DNA from: Phoebastria nigripes
Taxonomy: Eukaryota > Chordata > Aves > Procellariiformes > Diomedeidae
Direction of reading: 5' to 3'
Length of the DNA stretch: 64,000 nt
Assembly (NCBI GenBank): GCA_035582835.1
Contig: JAYKAV010003266.1
Location: forward strand, 43,178 to 107,177
Positions 32,001 through 42,935 of the stretch are shown piece by piece (position 1 is the stretch's first letter; each line of letters starts with the position of its first letter). A model generated the notes under the pieces. That model was not told where the DNA came from and searched no databases. It saw only the letters and a list, made by a program, of their open reading frames with translations. Position numbers and translations under genes: made by a program.

Positions 32001-34795
32001 ACTCATGACATGAGTAAAGGGCTCTAGAGATGATTTTCAAAGGGACCCATTCATCAGGGAGCTCAGAGTTTCTTTCTGTGAGCTCTCATCTTTAAATTGA
32101 GTGCAAGGATTAAGATGCAAAGTAGAAAGACTGAAGACAAAACATCCCTTAAGGAGGGTTTCAGTTCTTGACAGTGGAACCAGGAAGTTGGAGGTTTTTC
32201 TCAGTATTATGTATGCATAGTCATACAACCAGTGCACGCTTTGAAACTTTCACTGCACATCTGTGCATCACTGCATGGACTAGGCACCACGCCAAAGGCT
32301 GAATTCCTACGAGTCCGTGCAGCTCCCACACGTTTACAGCACTAGGACCCAGAGGGAGCTTAATTTCTGTGAGTCAGTGCAGCTAGCTGAGCCCTCAGAG
32401 CAGTGAATGAGGCTGGAAAGGCAGAGGGAATGTGAATGGCTCTTCTGGCTTGGGAAAGTGTCCACGGACTGGGGTGCTACAGACTCCAAAACAGCTTGGA
32501 CAGCCCTCTGGATTCCCTGTACCCCTGGCGTCCAGTGATACTGCTCTGAGGTGAGTGACCCCACAACAGTCAGTTTTCACAAAGCAAGTAATGTGGCTGT
32601 TGCACCAGTTGTGGAAGTTTGGTATCTTCAAAATTAGCCAATGTGTTTTTGCTGTACAGTGATTTTCGCTCTCTTGAGGAGGAACAGATCAGATGTCTTT
32701 GAGATACAGAGTGCTCATTGCTTAAAAATAGCATTTGCAAGAAAAGCGTGGTCTAGTGAAACTGAAAATTGCATCTACTAATGCAGGTTAAACTGCATGC
32801 ACATCTGGAAGGTGTTCATAAAGCATTTGTGTTTAAGCTTAAAGCTTGAAAAACATCTTTAGTAAGAACAGCTTAATCTTGGAGAAATGTAAATATTCTT
32901 CTCATTCTTTTTATCCAGGTATATGAGAACTTAGTTTTATTTGCACCGTACAGCAGTTACACCTATATGAAAATTCTTTACTGTCTTTGTTCTGAACATT
33001 AAGGCTTACTTAACACTTCCCTGTTTTTTTTTTTTTCTATGATAATTCTACTCTACATAAGAACTCCTTTCTTTCTTTACTAACATAAATAAATAGGAAT
33101 TCTGGTAAATCAAAGCATGACTGGCCCAAGGCAGAAACCTTTTAGCTATAGGCAGAGCAGTAGTTCACTAGAGATTGTGTATCCTCTAGGATGTCCACTT
33201 GGAAAAGCTTACAAACTTCCTGCTGCCTGCCTGTTAGTGACAGGATGAAACTGACAATGTTTATTGATTTATACCGGGTGATAACACTGTTTTATCTGAT
33301 ACACTAGTCAGAGACAAAAATGGGGACCCCAGTCAGGGAGACAGAAGGAATTTGTGCGCTGAGAACAAAAAGTGTTTGTGCTTCAGTTGCCTTCTTCACT
33401 TTAAATTCTCCTTATATGCTCAAGAAGTTTTAGAAAAACAGCGAAAGTGAGCGTGCTTGTCAGGCTGGTTTTTCCAAGTTGTCACAACTTCGAAGTTGCA
33501 TTGTAACTGTTAGACAGATAATTTATGGATGTTTTCATGCATTAGAGTATCACAATAAAGTCTTTTGGGGACTTTTTTGCTAAGCCAAAATAAAATGTGA
33601 CAATTATCTGCAAAAAGAGAGGAAGCTAACTTGCCTGTATGTTCATACTCCTTGCACTTCTGAGCTGTTTCAGATATTATGGGAAACAGGCTTTTTAAAA
33701 TAACCCTGACAACTACCATTTCAGACATTTGTCTGAAACTCAGAAGGTTACAATATTTTCTGCACTTTCACAAAGAGGTTACAGTGATGGAATGAAGAAC
33801 CAAATAAACTGGAGCATTCACATGAGTATGGTAAGGAAGATTTGGCCTTTAAATATATTAATAATTATATACATGAATAATTTTCTAACAAATCTCAGCA
33901 AGGTCTGGAGAGGAGCCCTCCTGACAAATCTGTGCAGTAGAGTAATAGTGATTCCACATCTTGATCAATCCCAGCCACTCACCCTAAAGGAATCTGTCAG
34001 TCTCACAATAAGGTAGTAAAGAAAGTAACTGTGGCTTTCTTTTTCTCATCCTCTTAGCTAAGCAGTGTCCATTTTCTCAATCAAAAGCTTAAATTATCTT
34101 TTCAGATGTCTTCATTTAAGTTCAGTGGAGAATCACAATGAGCACAAAGGATCAATCTAACCCATATGCTAAGTAAACAACCGTTACATAGAATAACTAG
34201 GCAGTCTATGCAATCACCGTAAGATGTTAATTTAAAAAAATCAGGTTAGAAAAATACCTAAAATATGTATTAAGATTAGCTTTTTCAAGTGTAAAATGTC
34301 TTTCTTTAATGGGATACCTAGAACAAGGGTTAGATAGAACACATTTAAAAACTAGATTATTTCAATCAATAGAGTAAGTCCCATAAATTCTCCTACTGCT
34401 CCATGGCTTTGGCCGTATAAAAATGTCCCTTTAAATGCAAATTCTATTAATTGGTTTTCTGTTTCTTTACAAAATGCTTTTAGGACTAACAGAATATTGA
34501 ATACATATTAGTTAGCATTAATTGAATTAAATTAAAGGCATGTGGAAAAAATATTGGCAATTTTAAGAAGTTAACGTAATTCTGCCATTTTTTTAGTCTA
34601 TATTTTAAGAACAAACTCTGCTGATAAAAAATAAAGGGTTAATAAAATTAATGCTTTCATTCCAAAAGATTCAATATTCTAACACCAAAAGTCAATGCTG
34701 GATTGGTGGGTTTAGAAATATTTGTCTATCCTTCAAATCTCAGTCCAATAAAAGCTAGTGAAACTCAACTCCTTTCAACCCAGCTACAGCAATGG
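32001..34795. other. Non-coding stretch
   Basis: No gene recognised. There is a T13 run at 33024-33036. Two overlapping minus-strand frames at 32334-32631 are short and unmatched. Confidence 0.5.
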
Positions 34796-34808
34796 TGACC
34801 TCTGCTGG
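34796..34808 (-). promoter_or_regulatory. CTCF-like site
   Basis: The minus strand reads CCAGCAGAGGTCA. It agrees with CCASYAGRKGGCR at all positions except one G that is T. It has the same orientation as the match at 31404-31418, 3.4 kb away. Motif-level evidence only. Confidence 0.35.
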
Positions 34809-35372
34809 CAACGGCCCTCTCATGAAAGGAAGTTTTAAGGGCTTATTCAGAAAGTGACCACGAACTAAAACATTTCTTACATCAGCTGATACACTTAGAG
34901 AAATGTAAGATAACGCCTCTTCCCACAAAACTTGCCTCATGGTAAAGAAAGTGAAAGGCACATGTAACAATGCTACTACAACTACATTTCTTTCACGGGA
35001 AGAGGGAAATTCTCCCTATGCTGAACTTACCTTGAGCCCGGTCACAGAGGCCCATGTATTTAAGAGCATTTCTATGACAGAAGTGTCTCCTGCTTTGGGA
35101 TAGGTGTCCTATGGGATGCATGTGGCTTGTTCTCCTGACACAATGCCCTTTGTACAGCTCTGCTGAATTCATTAAATATTTGCGTGTGTGTGTACTTATA
35201 CCAAAAATTATGTGGCCAAGCAAAGCAAGATCATTTTTGCTGTTGCCAAGAGATCGTAGTATCTATTTAATGTGAGTTATGTGCACTCTCATCTGCCCAG
35301 TTCCACTAATACTAAAGCTATGTAACTTAGTTGGCGGAAAAAAAATCTCAAGACCCTCAATATAAACCTATA
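34809..35372. other. Non-coding stretch
   Basis: A short GTGTGTGTGTAC-like run lies near 35183-35193. Nothing else was recognised. Confidence 0.5.
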
Positions 35373-35965
35373 CTGTCCCCACATCCTGAATATTGCTTGT
35401 AGTTCTGGTCATTATTTACATCTCAGAAAAAGAATAAAGTAAAACAAGAAAAGGTGCAGGAGGATGAACGGCCTGGAACATTTTCCATATTTAGAGAAAC
35501 TACATAGATTACAATTTCTAAGTCTGGAAAAGAGATGGCTGAGGAGGGGTATAATGAAGATATTTATAGTCATAATTGTCCTTGAGATGTTTAAAAGGAA
35601 ATGGCTGTTGTCTTGTCTCAGAGTTCAAAAATCGAGGAGCGGGAAATAAAACTAGCAGGTGGCAAGTTCAAGGCAAACAAAAGAAGGTGGTTCCTCTCTC
35701 CATGCATAATTGAGCTATGGAATTCCTTTCCACAGGATATTGTAGTTCGCAGGGGTTCAGAAAATAATCAGACATATTAAAAGCAAAGACACTACCTGTG
35801 GTTCAGGAAATCTGCGATTCAAAAATGACTGCTGAGTGGGAGAGTACACCAAGGAGANGATCACCGTATAATTGCCCTATTCGTACACCACTCCCTAAAC
35901 ATTATTAGCTACTGAAGGAGACAGAATACTGACCTGGATGAACTCCTGTTCTAGTACAGACACCC
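35373..35965 (+). mobile_element. Ancient CR1 ORF2/3' fragment (sense)
   Basis: The left end translates as a decayed PHPEYC segment (family RPHLEYC). A 61-codon frame at 35464-35649 reads NGLEHFPYLEKLHRLQFLSL and EKRWLRRG, matching the CR1 block [28 protein letters not shown]. Further on, 'GGCAAGTTCAAGGCAAACAA' and TGGAATTCCTTTCCACAGGA match the later ORF2 segment. It ends with TGACCTGGATGAACTCC and TCTAGTACAG, the old CR1 3' end. Many indels are present. One ambiguous base is at 35858. Confidence 0.85.
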
Positions 35966-37968
35966 CAACCCTCTCCTCAGTGTTTCAGCCTGTCAAATAC
36001 TTGACCTATCCTAGCAAGAAGAAAGGTGACTATGTAATATTTACTATGGGTTGCTAGTTCGCTGATGAAAGAATGGTGATTCTGGCAAAACGAAAAGGTA
36101 AAGATAGCATTCTTTATTTTTATTTTTGTTCAAGAATTAGGTGTAGGCATGTGTTCATGTAAGTTTCCACTAGAGAAAGACATTAATGGTGAGATTTATA
36201 GCTATTCAGGCAAATCAATGTCTAAATAGATTATGACTGAGATACTGGAGAAAGGCCTATGAAAGTACATAACTGGTTGATCTTGTGAAAGTCACTGAAA
36301 TATACTGCAAATGGGAAAATACAATTTTATCTCATATCTTTGTGGCCTGTTTATTTGCGGAGCTGACACCTTATTTGAAACTCATTACTGAACTCAAATC
36401 TTATTCTAACTGCTTTCACTAAAAATATGATACATACATCTAAGTAAAAAGTAGCATGGAAATATTACATCATTAATTACACTGACAATACACTTTTCAC
36501 TTTGAGAACTGCATCACCCTGCAAAATCCAACAGTCCAGAGAATGGCAGTGCAAACAGTGAAACCTGAATGCCAAGAACCGCCAGCATATTCCGAAGTTG
36601 AAAGGCAGAGACGTGAGATGTCAACCTGACTTTGCTAACCTATCCCCAAGTGTAGCTGACTTGCTGTTGATGCATTAAATGTGTTTTTCAGCCTATAGCA
36701 TGTATAAAGAAACACTACAATTATACAGAACTTCCTGTGTGTAAAAGTGGGATTTTGTGCCCACAAATTTTGTTTCTCTGAGATTATTAAGTACTTGCAA
36801 ATGAGTTACGACGTACTGGAACATTAACACCTGCCACTTGTAAACAACTATGGGGATACAGGAGAAGGGATGAAATCAAATTTAATGGATACACAAATGA
36901 AGATGTAAGACACTGACCACATTGGCAGAGAGTTGGGAAGTAACCAAGGATATACAGAGTTGGCTACAGCAATTCACTAGTCAGCACGTCTCTGAATGCA
37001 TGAGCTCCAAATGAAGCACATCCAAGTACACCACACTACACAGTTGCTTTCATGTGTTTAGAAGAATGAGATACTTGACTACCTTCAGGCATAATGTCTG
37101 TGTGACTATATTCATGTGAAAGACATTTAGATTACACCATTACTGTACAGTAGGAGAAAATGTGCAAAGCGCTGCTCAGTATTTTGAGCCTGTATACAGC
37201 TATTAAGATGAAAAATGCTGTATGCATGTAGAAATCAGGCCCTACATACATATATATATATGAACAAGACTTCTCTGGCATATTATCTAAATCCAAAATT
37301 AAAATGACTGCATGAGGTAGTTTGAAATAACATGCTTGATGGCTTTACTGCCAGGCTTCTGTAGCATCATTTGAATTTCCTGTGCCATTGTTCAATGAAT
37401 GAAACACCTCTGACTTTTCCTTATCTTGGAGGCAATGTTTACTTCCCAGTAAAGAGCCTTTCTTCTTTTTTTCCTAAGCTCTTGCATTTACAACAATGCT
37501 TTGAGATTTTATGGCATAGTAGTCACTATCAGATGACCCAAATCAAGATCTATCAGACTCACATTCTCTGTTGGTGGGATCAGTTTTATCACATGAACAT
37601 AGCTTCCACATTTCACAGTGGTATTCCCTGGAAGAAACTGTGAGATGGTAACAACGCATAGCAAAAATTCTGAAGAATCACCTGGCCTGGACTTTACAAG
37701 CCAAACCCTAACACGGTCTCCCCTCAGTCTGACAGTCCCTGCAAATATTTTCTGAACACAACTCTGATCACTGTCAGAAATCATACCTGCAGTAACCAGA
37801 CCATTTAATGTAGTTCAAGACTTGTTTTGTTCAGGGATTTTCTAAAACTGAACATTGAATATGGACCATTAAACTGATTCCAAAAAACCTTTCCGTAATT
37901 TACATTCCTGGCTCCAAAATCAAATTTCCTGTTCCCATAGGGTCCATAACAATGTGCTAATAAAAGAT
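35966..37968. other. Non-coding stretch with a short TA/CA repeat
   Basis: An ACATACATATATATATA-like run lies at 37243-37262. A 91-codon minus-strand frame at 37509-37784 lacks a recognisable domain. I see nothing else. Confidence 0.5.
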
Positions 37969-38036
37969 CGGATTCTGCTTCCATTGATCTGTTATGTATC
38001 AAAACTCCCATTGATTTCAGTGGAAAAAGATTCAAG
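37969..38036. repeat. Possible ancient sauropsid interspersed repeat fragment
   Basis: GGATTCTGCTTCCATTGA, then AAAACTCCCATTGATTTCAG and TGGAAAAAGATTCAAGCAC. The phrase 'AACTCCCATTGACTTCAGTGG' recurs in bird, turtle and crocodile DNA as part of an old repeat that I cannot name. The internal similarity of its two halves (CATTGATCTG and CATTGATTTCAG) fits that pattern. Confidence 0.4.
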
Positions 38037-40954
38037 CACAAAGAAAGAAAAAATCAAACAGAAGGTAAGACAATTTCTTTGACTTTGTTTTGGGCCTTGG
38101 TTTACATATTATTGACAAAAACATAATGACCATTTATGTTATGCAAAAAAGAAGCTCCTTCCACGAATAAAATGAATTAAATGAATGAATAATCAATAAA
38201 ATTAATCTGCTTCTTACACTCAGGATTGGTCATTTATTTTGAACTGCCATATTTGTGAGAAATGTTGCTGCGTTAAAAAGTATGCGACAAAAATTGATTT
38301 AGTTCAGTTAGTTGTTAACTGCTCAGAAAACTAATAAAATATTAGACTGTTTCTGACAGTTCTGACCTACAATGAGTACATTAGCCCAGCAGAAATACTG
38401 CTGGGAAGCAGATTATTTCTTTGACAACTTTCTGTTTGCTAAGTAGGGCTTTGCTAGTCTAAAAATTACTATTTTGATTTTTTTTCCTATTCTTAATCAT
38501 TTCATGTTTTTCCCTCTGTATTGTATAGGTATAAAGGTGACAGATTTTTTTGTGGTCTGGTTCACTGATTTACTTTGATTGTCTTTATTTTGTTCTTTAT
38601 ACAACCATATGCGATCCAGGCTCTTAAAAAAAAAAAAAAAAAAAAGTGTTCTTCAGAAATTTTTGTGATGGAAATTTGCCAAGCACCTCATTGCTATATA
38701 TTACTTTGATTATGATATGTTTAACAGCTCTGGCTCACAGAATATGTGTTTTTCTATTTTGAAACATATCTTTTATTTTTTTGAAGCCTTTTTGTGCTGG
38801 ATGACTCAGGTATGAAAAAAGACCTCTGCTTGTTCACAAAGAGATTTGCCCTGTGGTGAATGACACAGCCTGCATTTTCCAAAATGCATCATTTCCTGCC
38901 CATTATTTCACGATCCTTTTGAGACGCTCTATGTACCAGCCCCAGACCAGCAAGGTGTTTAAGGCGCATGCTTTACCACAGCCACACAAATCGCTCATTT
39001 GAACTATTCATTGCTTAACACATTTCAAGAACAACTCACAATTCTGATGAACATAACTATAAATCCAGCCCTACTTAGGAACTGTACTTTCATTAACCAT
39101 GAAAATGATTACAATGTGGCCTTTAGGGAGGGTCAGCAGGGCATGTCAGCTGCAGTGGGTCAGTAGGCAAGAATTAACTGTCAAGCTGTGCAAGCATGGA
39201 TGTCTTTTGACACTGCAGCTGTCCGTATCCTCAATTTTCTGGTGCTTTCATATTTCAGACTGAAAATTAACACTTCTACACAGCAGCCTTTCAACAATGG
39301 CATTTTCCCTCATTAGTAATGGGCAAGGGGGCATAGAATAGCCATCTCTGAAAATGTACAATTTTTTCATCTTCTTTAGATGTATGAAGCAAACTTTCTA
39401 ACTGCAATTGATGGACTGCTACATTGCACAGTCTGCAGGCAGCTGCTGCTCAGAGATTTGTGACTTCATAGGACAATTTGCTTCAGGGCAGGATGACCTA
39501 CAAAGGAAAGGGCATTTTATTTTCAAAAGCAGCTACTAATTTCCAGTTGCACTGTATTTGTGTGTCATATTTAGGACTCACTTAGCAGGTTCTGAAGCAT
39601 CTGAAAATCAATATGGAATTTGGGAGCACAACAGCTTTGGAAATTCGATCCCAGGAACTCAAAATTGGGCTTTTAAAAACTGAGATACCCACAAATAATG
39701 TGTTCTATAGGGCACTTGCTAAGAGAAGTATGCTAACTCATATTGCATTCCTTCTCAGCTTCCACTTGCATTTCCGGAAGTCCCTAGGAAACAAACTGTA
39801 CATGCTACTTTTGTGTTTAAATTTGTGTCCATTTGTTCCTAAGGTTTTAGTAAGTTAGAAACAAACAAAAGAAATGCTTTCTAATAATTTACATTTAGTA
39901 GAGTTTCATACTCCATTCAAATTTTACTGCTGTTGATCTCTACAGATCTCAAGGAATCAAGCACGCTATGAGTGTGAAGTGCTCAAAACCTATAAGACAA
40001 ATACACATGCATGTAATCTTAGGGGGATTTAAATGTTCTGAATTACATTAACACATTAATTCTTTTGAACTAGATATGCATGTGGATACAGGGATTGTTG
40101 CTTTTACTTTGTATAGCTACATTTCATTAAATTTGAGTGATTTTCAGATTCTCTAGAAAGGCAATGGATTCCCCAAGTAACCATTGACTTTACTCTGTTT
40201 TGTACTAATACATCCAGCTTTCATAGGTTTGCTTGGTTATAACTTCAGTAACCCAAGTATAGGCTTATTTCACTTCCATTTTCTATCAGACGCCTTGCTG
40301 GAGAATGATGTTGCACACGTGCCCCACATGAATAAAGGGAGTACTCCCTACTGTCTACCTTGCCCACTGACAGTGGTAACACTTTGCATTGCAAAAGTTA
40401 CAGCTTTCTGTCTGAATTAAGAAAATCTCTTACTAGTCTTTTGTGGTCAACGGATATATGCTCCTTGTGTACTGGTAAGAGAACAGGAAATTCCGCATCC
40501 AAAATTAATAACGTAGAAGGTATCTTAAGTTTTCCGTGGCTTTCTGCCTTTTTTTTGTGCGCTAGCACTTTATGAACACAAGTAGAATTATGGAGACCGC
40601 CTACAGCATCATGTTTGACAAGTTTGTTCAGACTGCTGATCACCAGAAAATGTCACGTCTGTATACTTTTCTGTTTGTTTCTGATCTCCTACGAATTCTT
40701 ACATAGCAGGAAAAATAAATGCATAGTTACATCTTTCCTTTTTTTTTTTTTTTTTAATTATTGCTACCATCTTCACACATCTAGAAAAGAACTAAGCTTT
40801 GTGTTGGACCTTCAACATGGAAAATACTTCAAAGTGACAAACATAAATAAATTTTTGTTAAAAAAAACAGTATATAGAACAAATTAAGCAAGTTAGTTAT
40901 ACAGGGTTCCCTGAGAGGAAGATGGCCTTCAAATATTGAGAAGTGTAGAAGCAA
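38037..40954. other. Non-coding stretch with poly-A and poly-T tracts
   Basis: A20 lies at 38626-38645 and T17 at 40739-40755. Neither is preceded by a recognisable retrocopy or flanked by an obvious target duplication. No gene was recognised. Confidence 0.55.
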
Positions 40955-41050
40955 AGAATAAATCAAATTGGAAGGGACCTCAGGATGTCATCTATCCAGC
41001 TTCCTGCTCAAAGAAGGATCTATGTATCATTTACTAGAAGACTAGGATTG
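40955..41050 (-). mobile_element. CR1 3'-end fragment (antisense, decayed)
   Basis: AAATTGGAAGGGACCTCAGG, then ATGTCATCTATCCAGC and TTCCTGCTCAAAG-AAGG, following the family 'TTGGAAGGGACCTCAGGAGG TCATCTAGTCCAACC TCCTGCTCAAAGCAGG'. The octamer repeat has decayed to AAGAATAAATC. It has no coding part. Confidence 0.85.
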
Positions 41051-41599
41051 GGTAGTCAATAACAAGCAGCAAACCTTCTGCAATATTATTGTCTTGGATA
41101 GATGTGATCAGTGCAGAATTCTGGGGATGAGCAGAGTACAGCCATAGAGCAGCTCTTTAAGGAACTCAGAACCAAGAAACAGCATTACAGGTGACATTCA
41201 GTCTCCTAGGTAAGACTCGAATTGGCTCCACTGATGAAGTCCATGTGATAATGGCTTGTATTCATTACTGTTTTGACACCTACAAGGTCTTCCGTATGAG
41301 AAGCCACCCATTCTTTCTCTCATTAGTCAGCTTGGGGTTTTTGGTTTTGTTTTAGGGCTTTCTTTTTTGCTTTTCTTTTCCAGCTGGCTGCAGTTCACAG
41401 CTTTGGTAGTTTCTCTTTTTATCGTATATTGCCTTTGGCCAAGAGTTCAGGTTAAGTGCTTCCATCATCTATAAAAAAGTTATCCTTTTACAGGATAGAT
41501 TCTTTCCTCACTATTTGGCTGCTGTATTGGGGACTAGGCCCAACTCTTCAGCTCTTCTCCCCACAACCATAGTTTTGGACTTAAGCAAAACAGTAGAAG
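41051..41599. other. Non-coding stretch between CR1 fragments
   Basis: Nothing was clearly recognised. A T-rich stretch lies at about 41337-41385. It may hold unrecognised decayed repeat. Confidence 0.45.
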
Positions 41600-42052
41600 T
41601 CCAAAGGGGCTTAAAATCATGGGCAGATTCAGAAGGCTCAGATGCCGGGTGCCTCTTCCACTACAAAAGCTAAGTGCATCAAAGGGGAACTACCTGATGA
41701 CAGGTTCAATAACAACAGAAAGCAGTTGTTCGCACACCATGTAGTTAAGCTGCAGAACTCTTAGTCACAAGGTATTTTGCTGCTAAAAATGTAAACGGAT
41801 TCAAGGAATAGCTAGACAGGTATGTGGAACGGAAATACACTGAAGATTTTAAACACACAGAAAACCGCTCTGGCACAGAAAGCTTCTCATCCAAACACTG
41901 CAGAAGGATAGGAGAGTGGTTGGGAAAGTACCACTATATGCTTATCTTGCTCTTAGACACTTCTTTAAGGATCTTCTATTTGCCTCTGTCAGAGACAGGA
42001 TCGACAAGATGAGCCTTTCATCTGGTCCAGCACGGTCATTCTTATGTATTGG
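41600..42052 (+). mobile_element. Ancient CR1 3'-end copy (sense)
   Basis: Family landmarks appear in order: AAAATCATGGGCAGATTC, GATGACAGGTTCAATAACAA and CAGAAAG, 'CACACCATGTAGTTAAGCTG' then CAGAACTCTTAG (family 'CACACAACATGTAGTTAAGCTGTGGAACTCATTG'). Next is AAACGGATTCAAGGAATAGC, and finally AGACAGGATCGACAAGATGA with CTGGTCCAGCACGGTCATTC and TTATGT, the old CR1 terminus ending in TTCTTATGTT. It is non-coding now. Open frames inside it are by-products. Confidence 0.88.
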
Positions 42053-42469
42053 TAGTATTTTAAAGGGGTTCTCTTTAATGGGGAACAAGTTGACTATTCT
42101 TTCTTCTGATCACAGTGTTAGCAATTTTATTCATTTCCCTCAGCAAACCTGATCATACTAACTGCACTTCTTACCTGGAGGGAAAAAGTACACAAACTGT
42201 GTCAAGAGAAATAAGTAAGTACAGAGAGAAAATTGGCTCTTTATCCTGTTTTAACTCTTTCTACTGTGGGTACAGCAAGGAGCCAGTTATTTTTCAATCA
42301 ATTACCTAACATTCATTCAAGGTTGTTTTATATTCACTTCTTCCCATAACAAAGACTCCAGTCCTGTAAATAAGGCTGGTATTCTTTGTTCATCTATGGA
42401 TGACATTCCTCTATATTCCTACCACATACTGGCTGTTTCATAAAATGTGTTGTTTGCTTACGCTCAGTT
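42053..42469. other. Non-coding stretch
   Basis: Nothing was clearly recognised. The possible ancient CR1 to the right could begin earlier, near 42360. Confidence 0.45.
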
Positions 42470-42640
42470 TACCAAGCGATCCATAATGCTCTATGAAAAG
42501 TTTTTTCCTCTTCTTTATCATACTTTTCATATTTACATTAATTGCAAATATTATTTGTTGCTGCAGGTCACAGACACACACGTTAAATAGGTCAGGGTCT
42601 ACCCTTCTCTGTTCCTCTGGGTTCGTATTTTTACTTCAGT
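42470..42640 (-). mobile_element. Possible ancient LINE (CR1/L3-like) fragment, antisense
   Basis: TTTACCAAGCGATCCATAAT, then TCCTCTTCTTTATCATA, TTGCAAATATTATTTG, and CACACACGTTAAATAGGTCA with GGGTCTACCC. These follow, with many changes, the antisense CR1/L3 reverse transcriptase segment 'GATCCAAATCGCTCTGTA ... GTCATCTGCAAA ... AAAATGTTGAATAGCATCGGGCC'. It lacks a clean 3' end, so the call is tentative. Confidence 0.4.
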
Positions 42641-42878
42641 CCCTTCACCATATTAAAACAAGCAGTACAATAAGCAGCAGAAATAATGAAACCTTGTTCT
42701 CTGTGGTGGTCAGTTTCTGGTGTCTACTAAATTTGCAAGCATCTGTGAGGTCTGAATAACTTTTAGGACATACAGGTACACGTCTGCCCTAACATAAATT
42801 CTCTAATCAAATGGACCTCTAACGCCATAGCTTTTATTTTGGTCAGGACCTCCACCTATCCCGCATTTTCATCAAACT
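42641..42878. other. Non-coding stretch
   Basis: Nothing recognised beyond a possible continuation of the ancient LINE. Confidence 0.4.
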
Positions 42879-42935
42879 TGTAGAAACATATTATCTTTAA
42901 CATATTATCTTTATGTAGAAACCTATTAGCTTTAA
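42879..42935. repeat. Nested short tandem duplication
   Basis: TGTAGAAACATATTATCTTT is followed by CATATTATCTTTA, then TGTAGAAACCTATTAGCTTT. The pattern is two 22-base units with an extra partial unit between them. The last copy carries substitutions. Confidence 0.85.

Noticed and set aside
38626..38645. Poly-A as tail of a processed pseudogene
   Set aside because: The upstream sequence shows no coding similarity and no flanking duplication was found.
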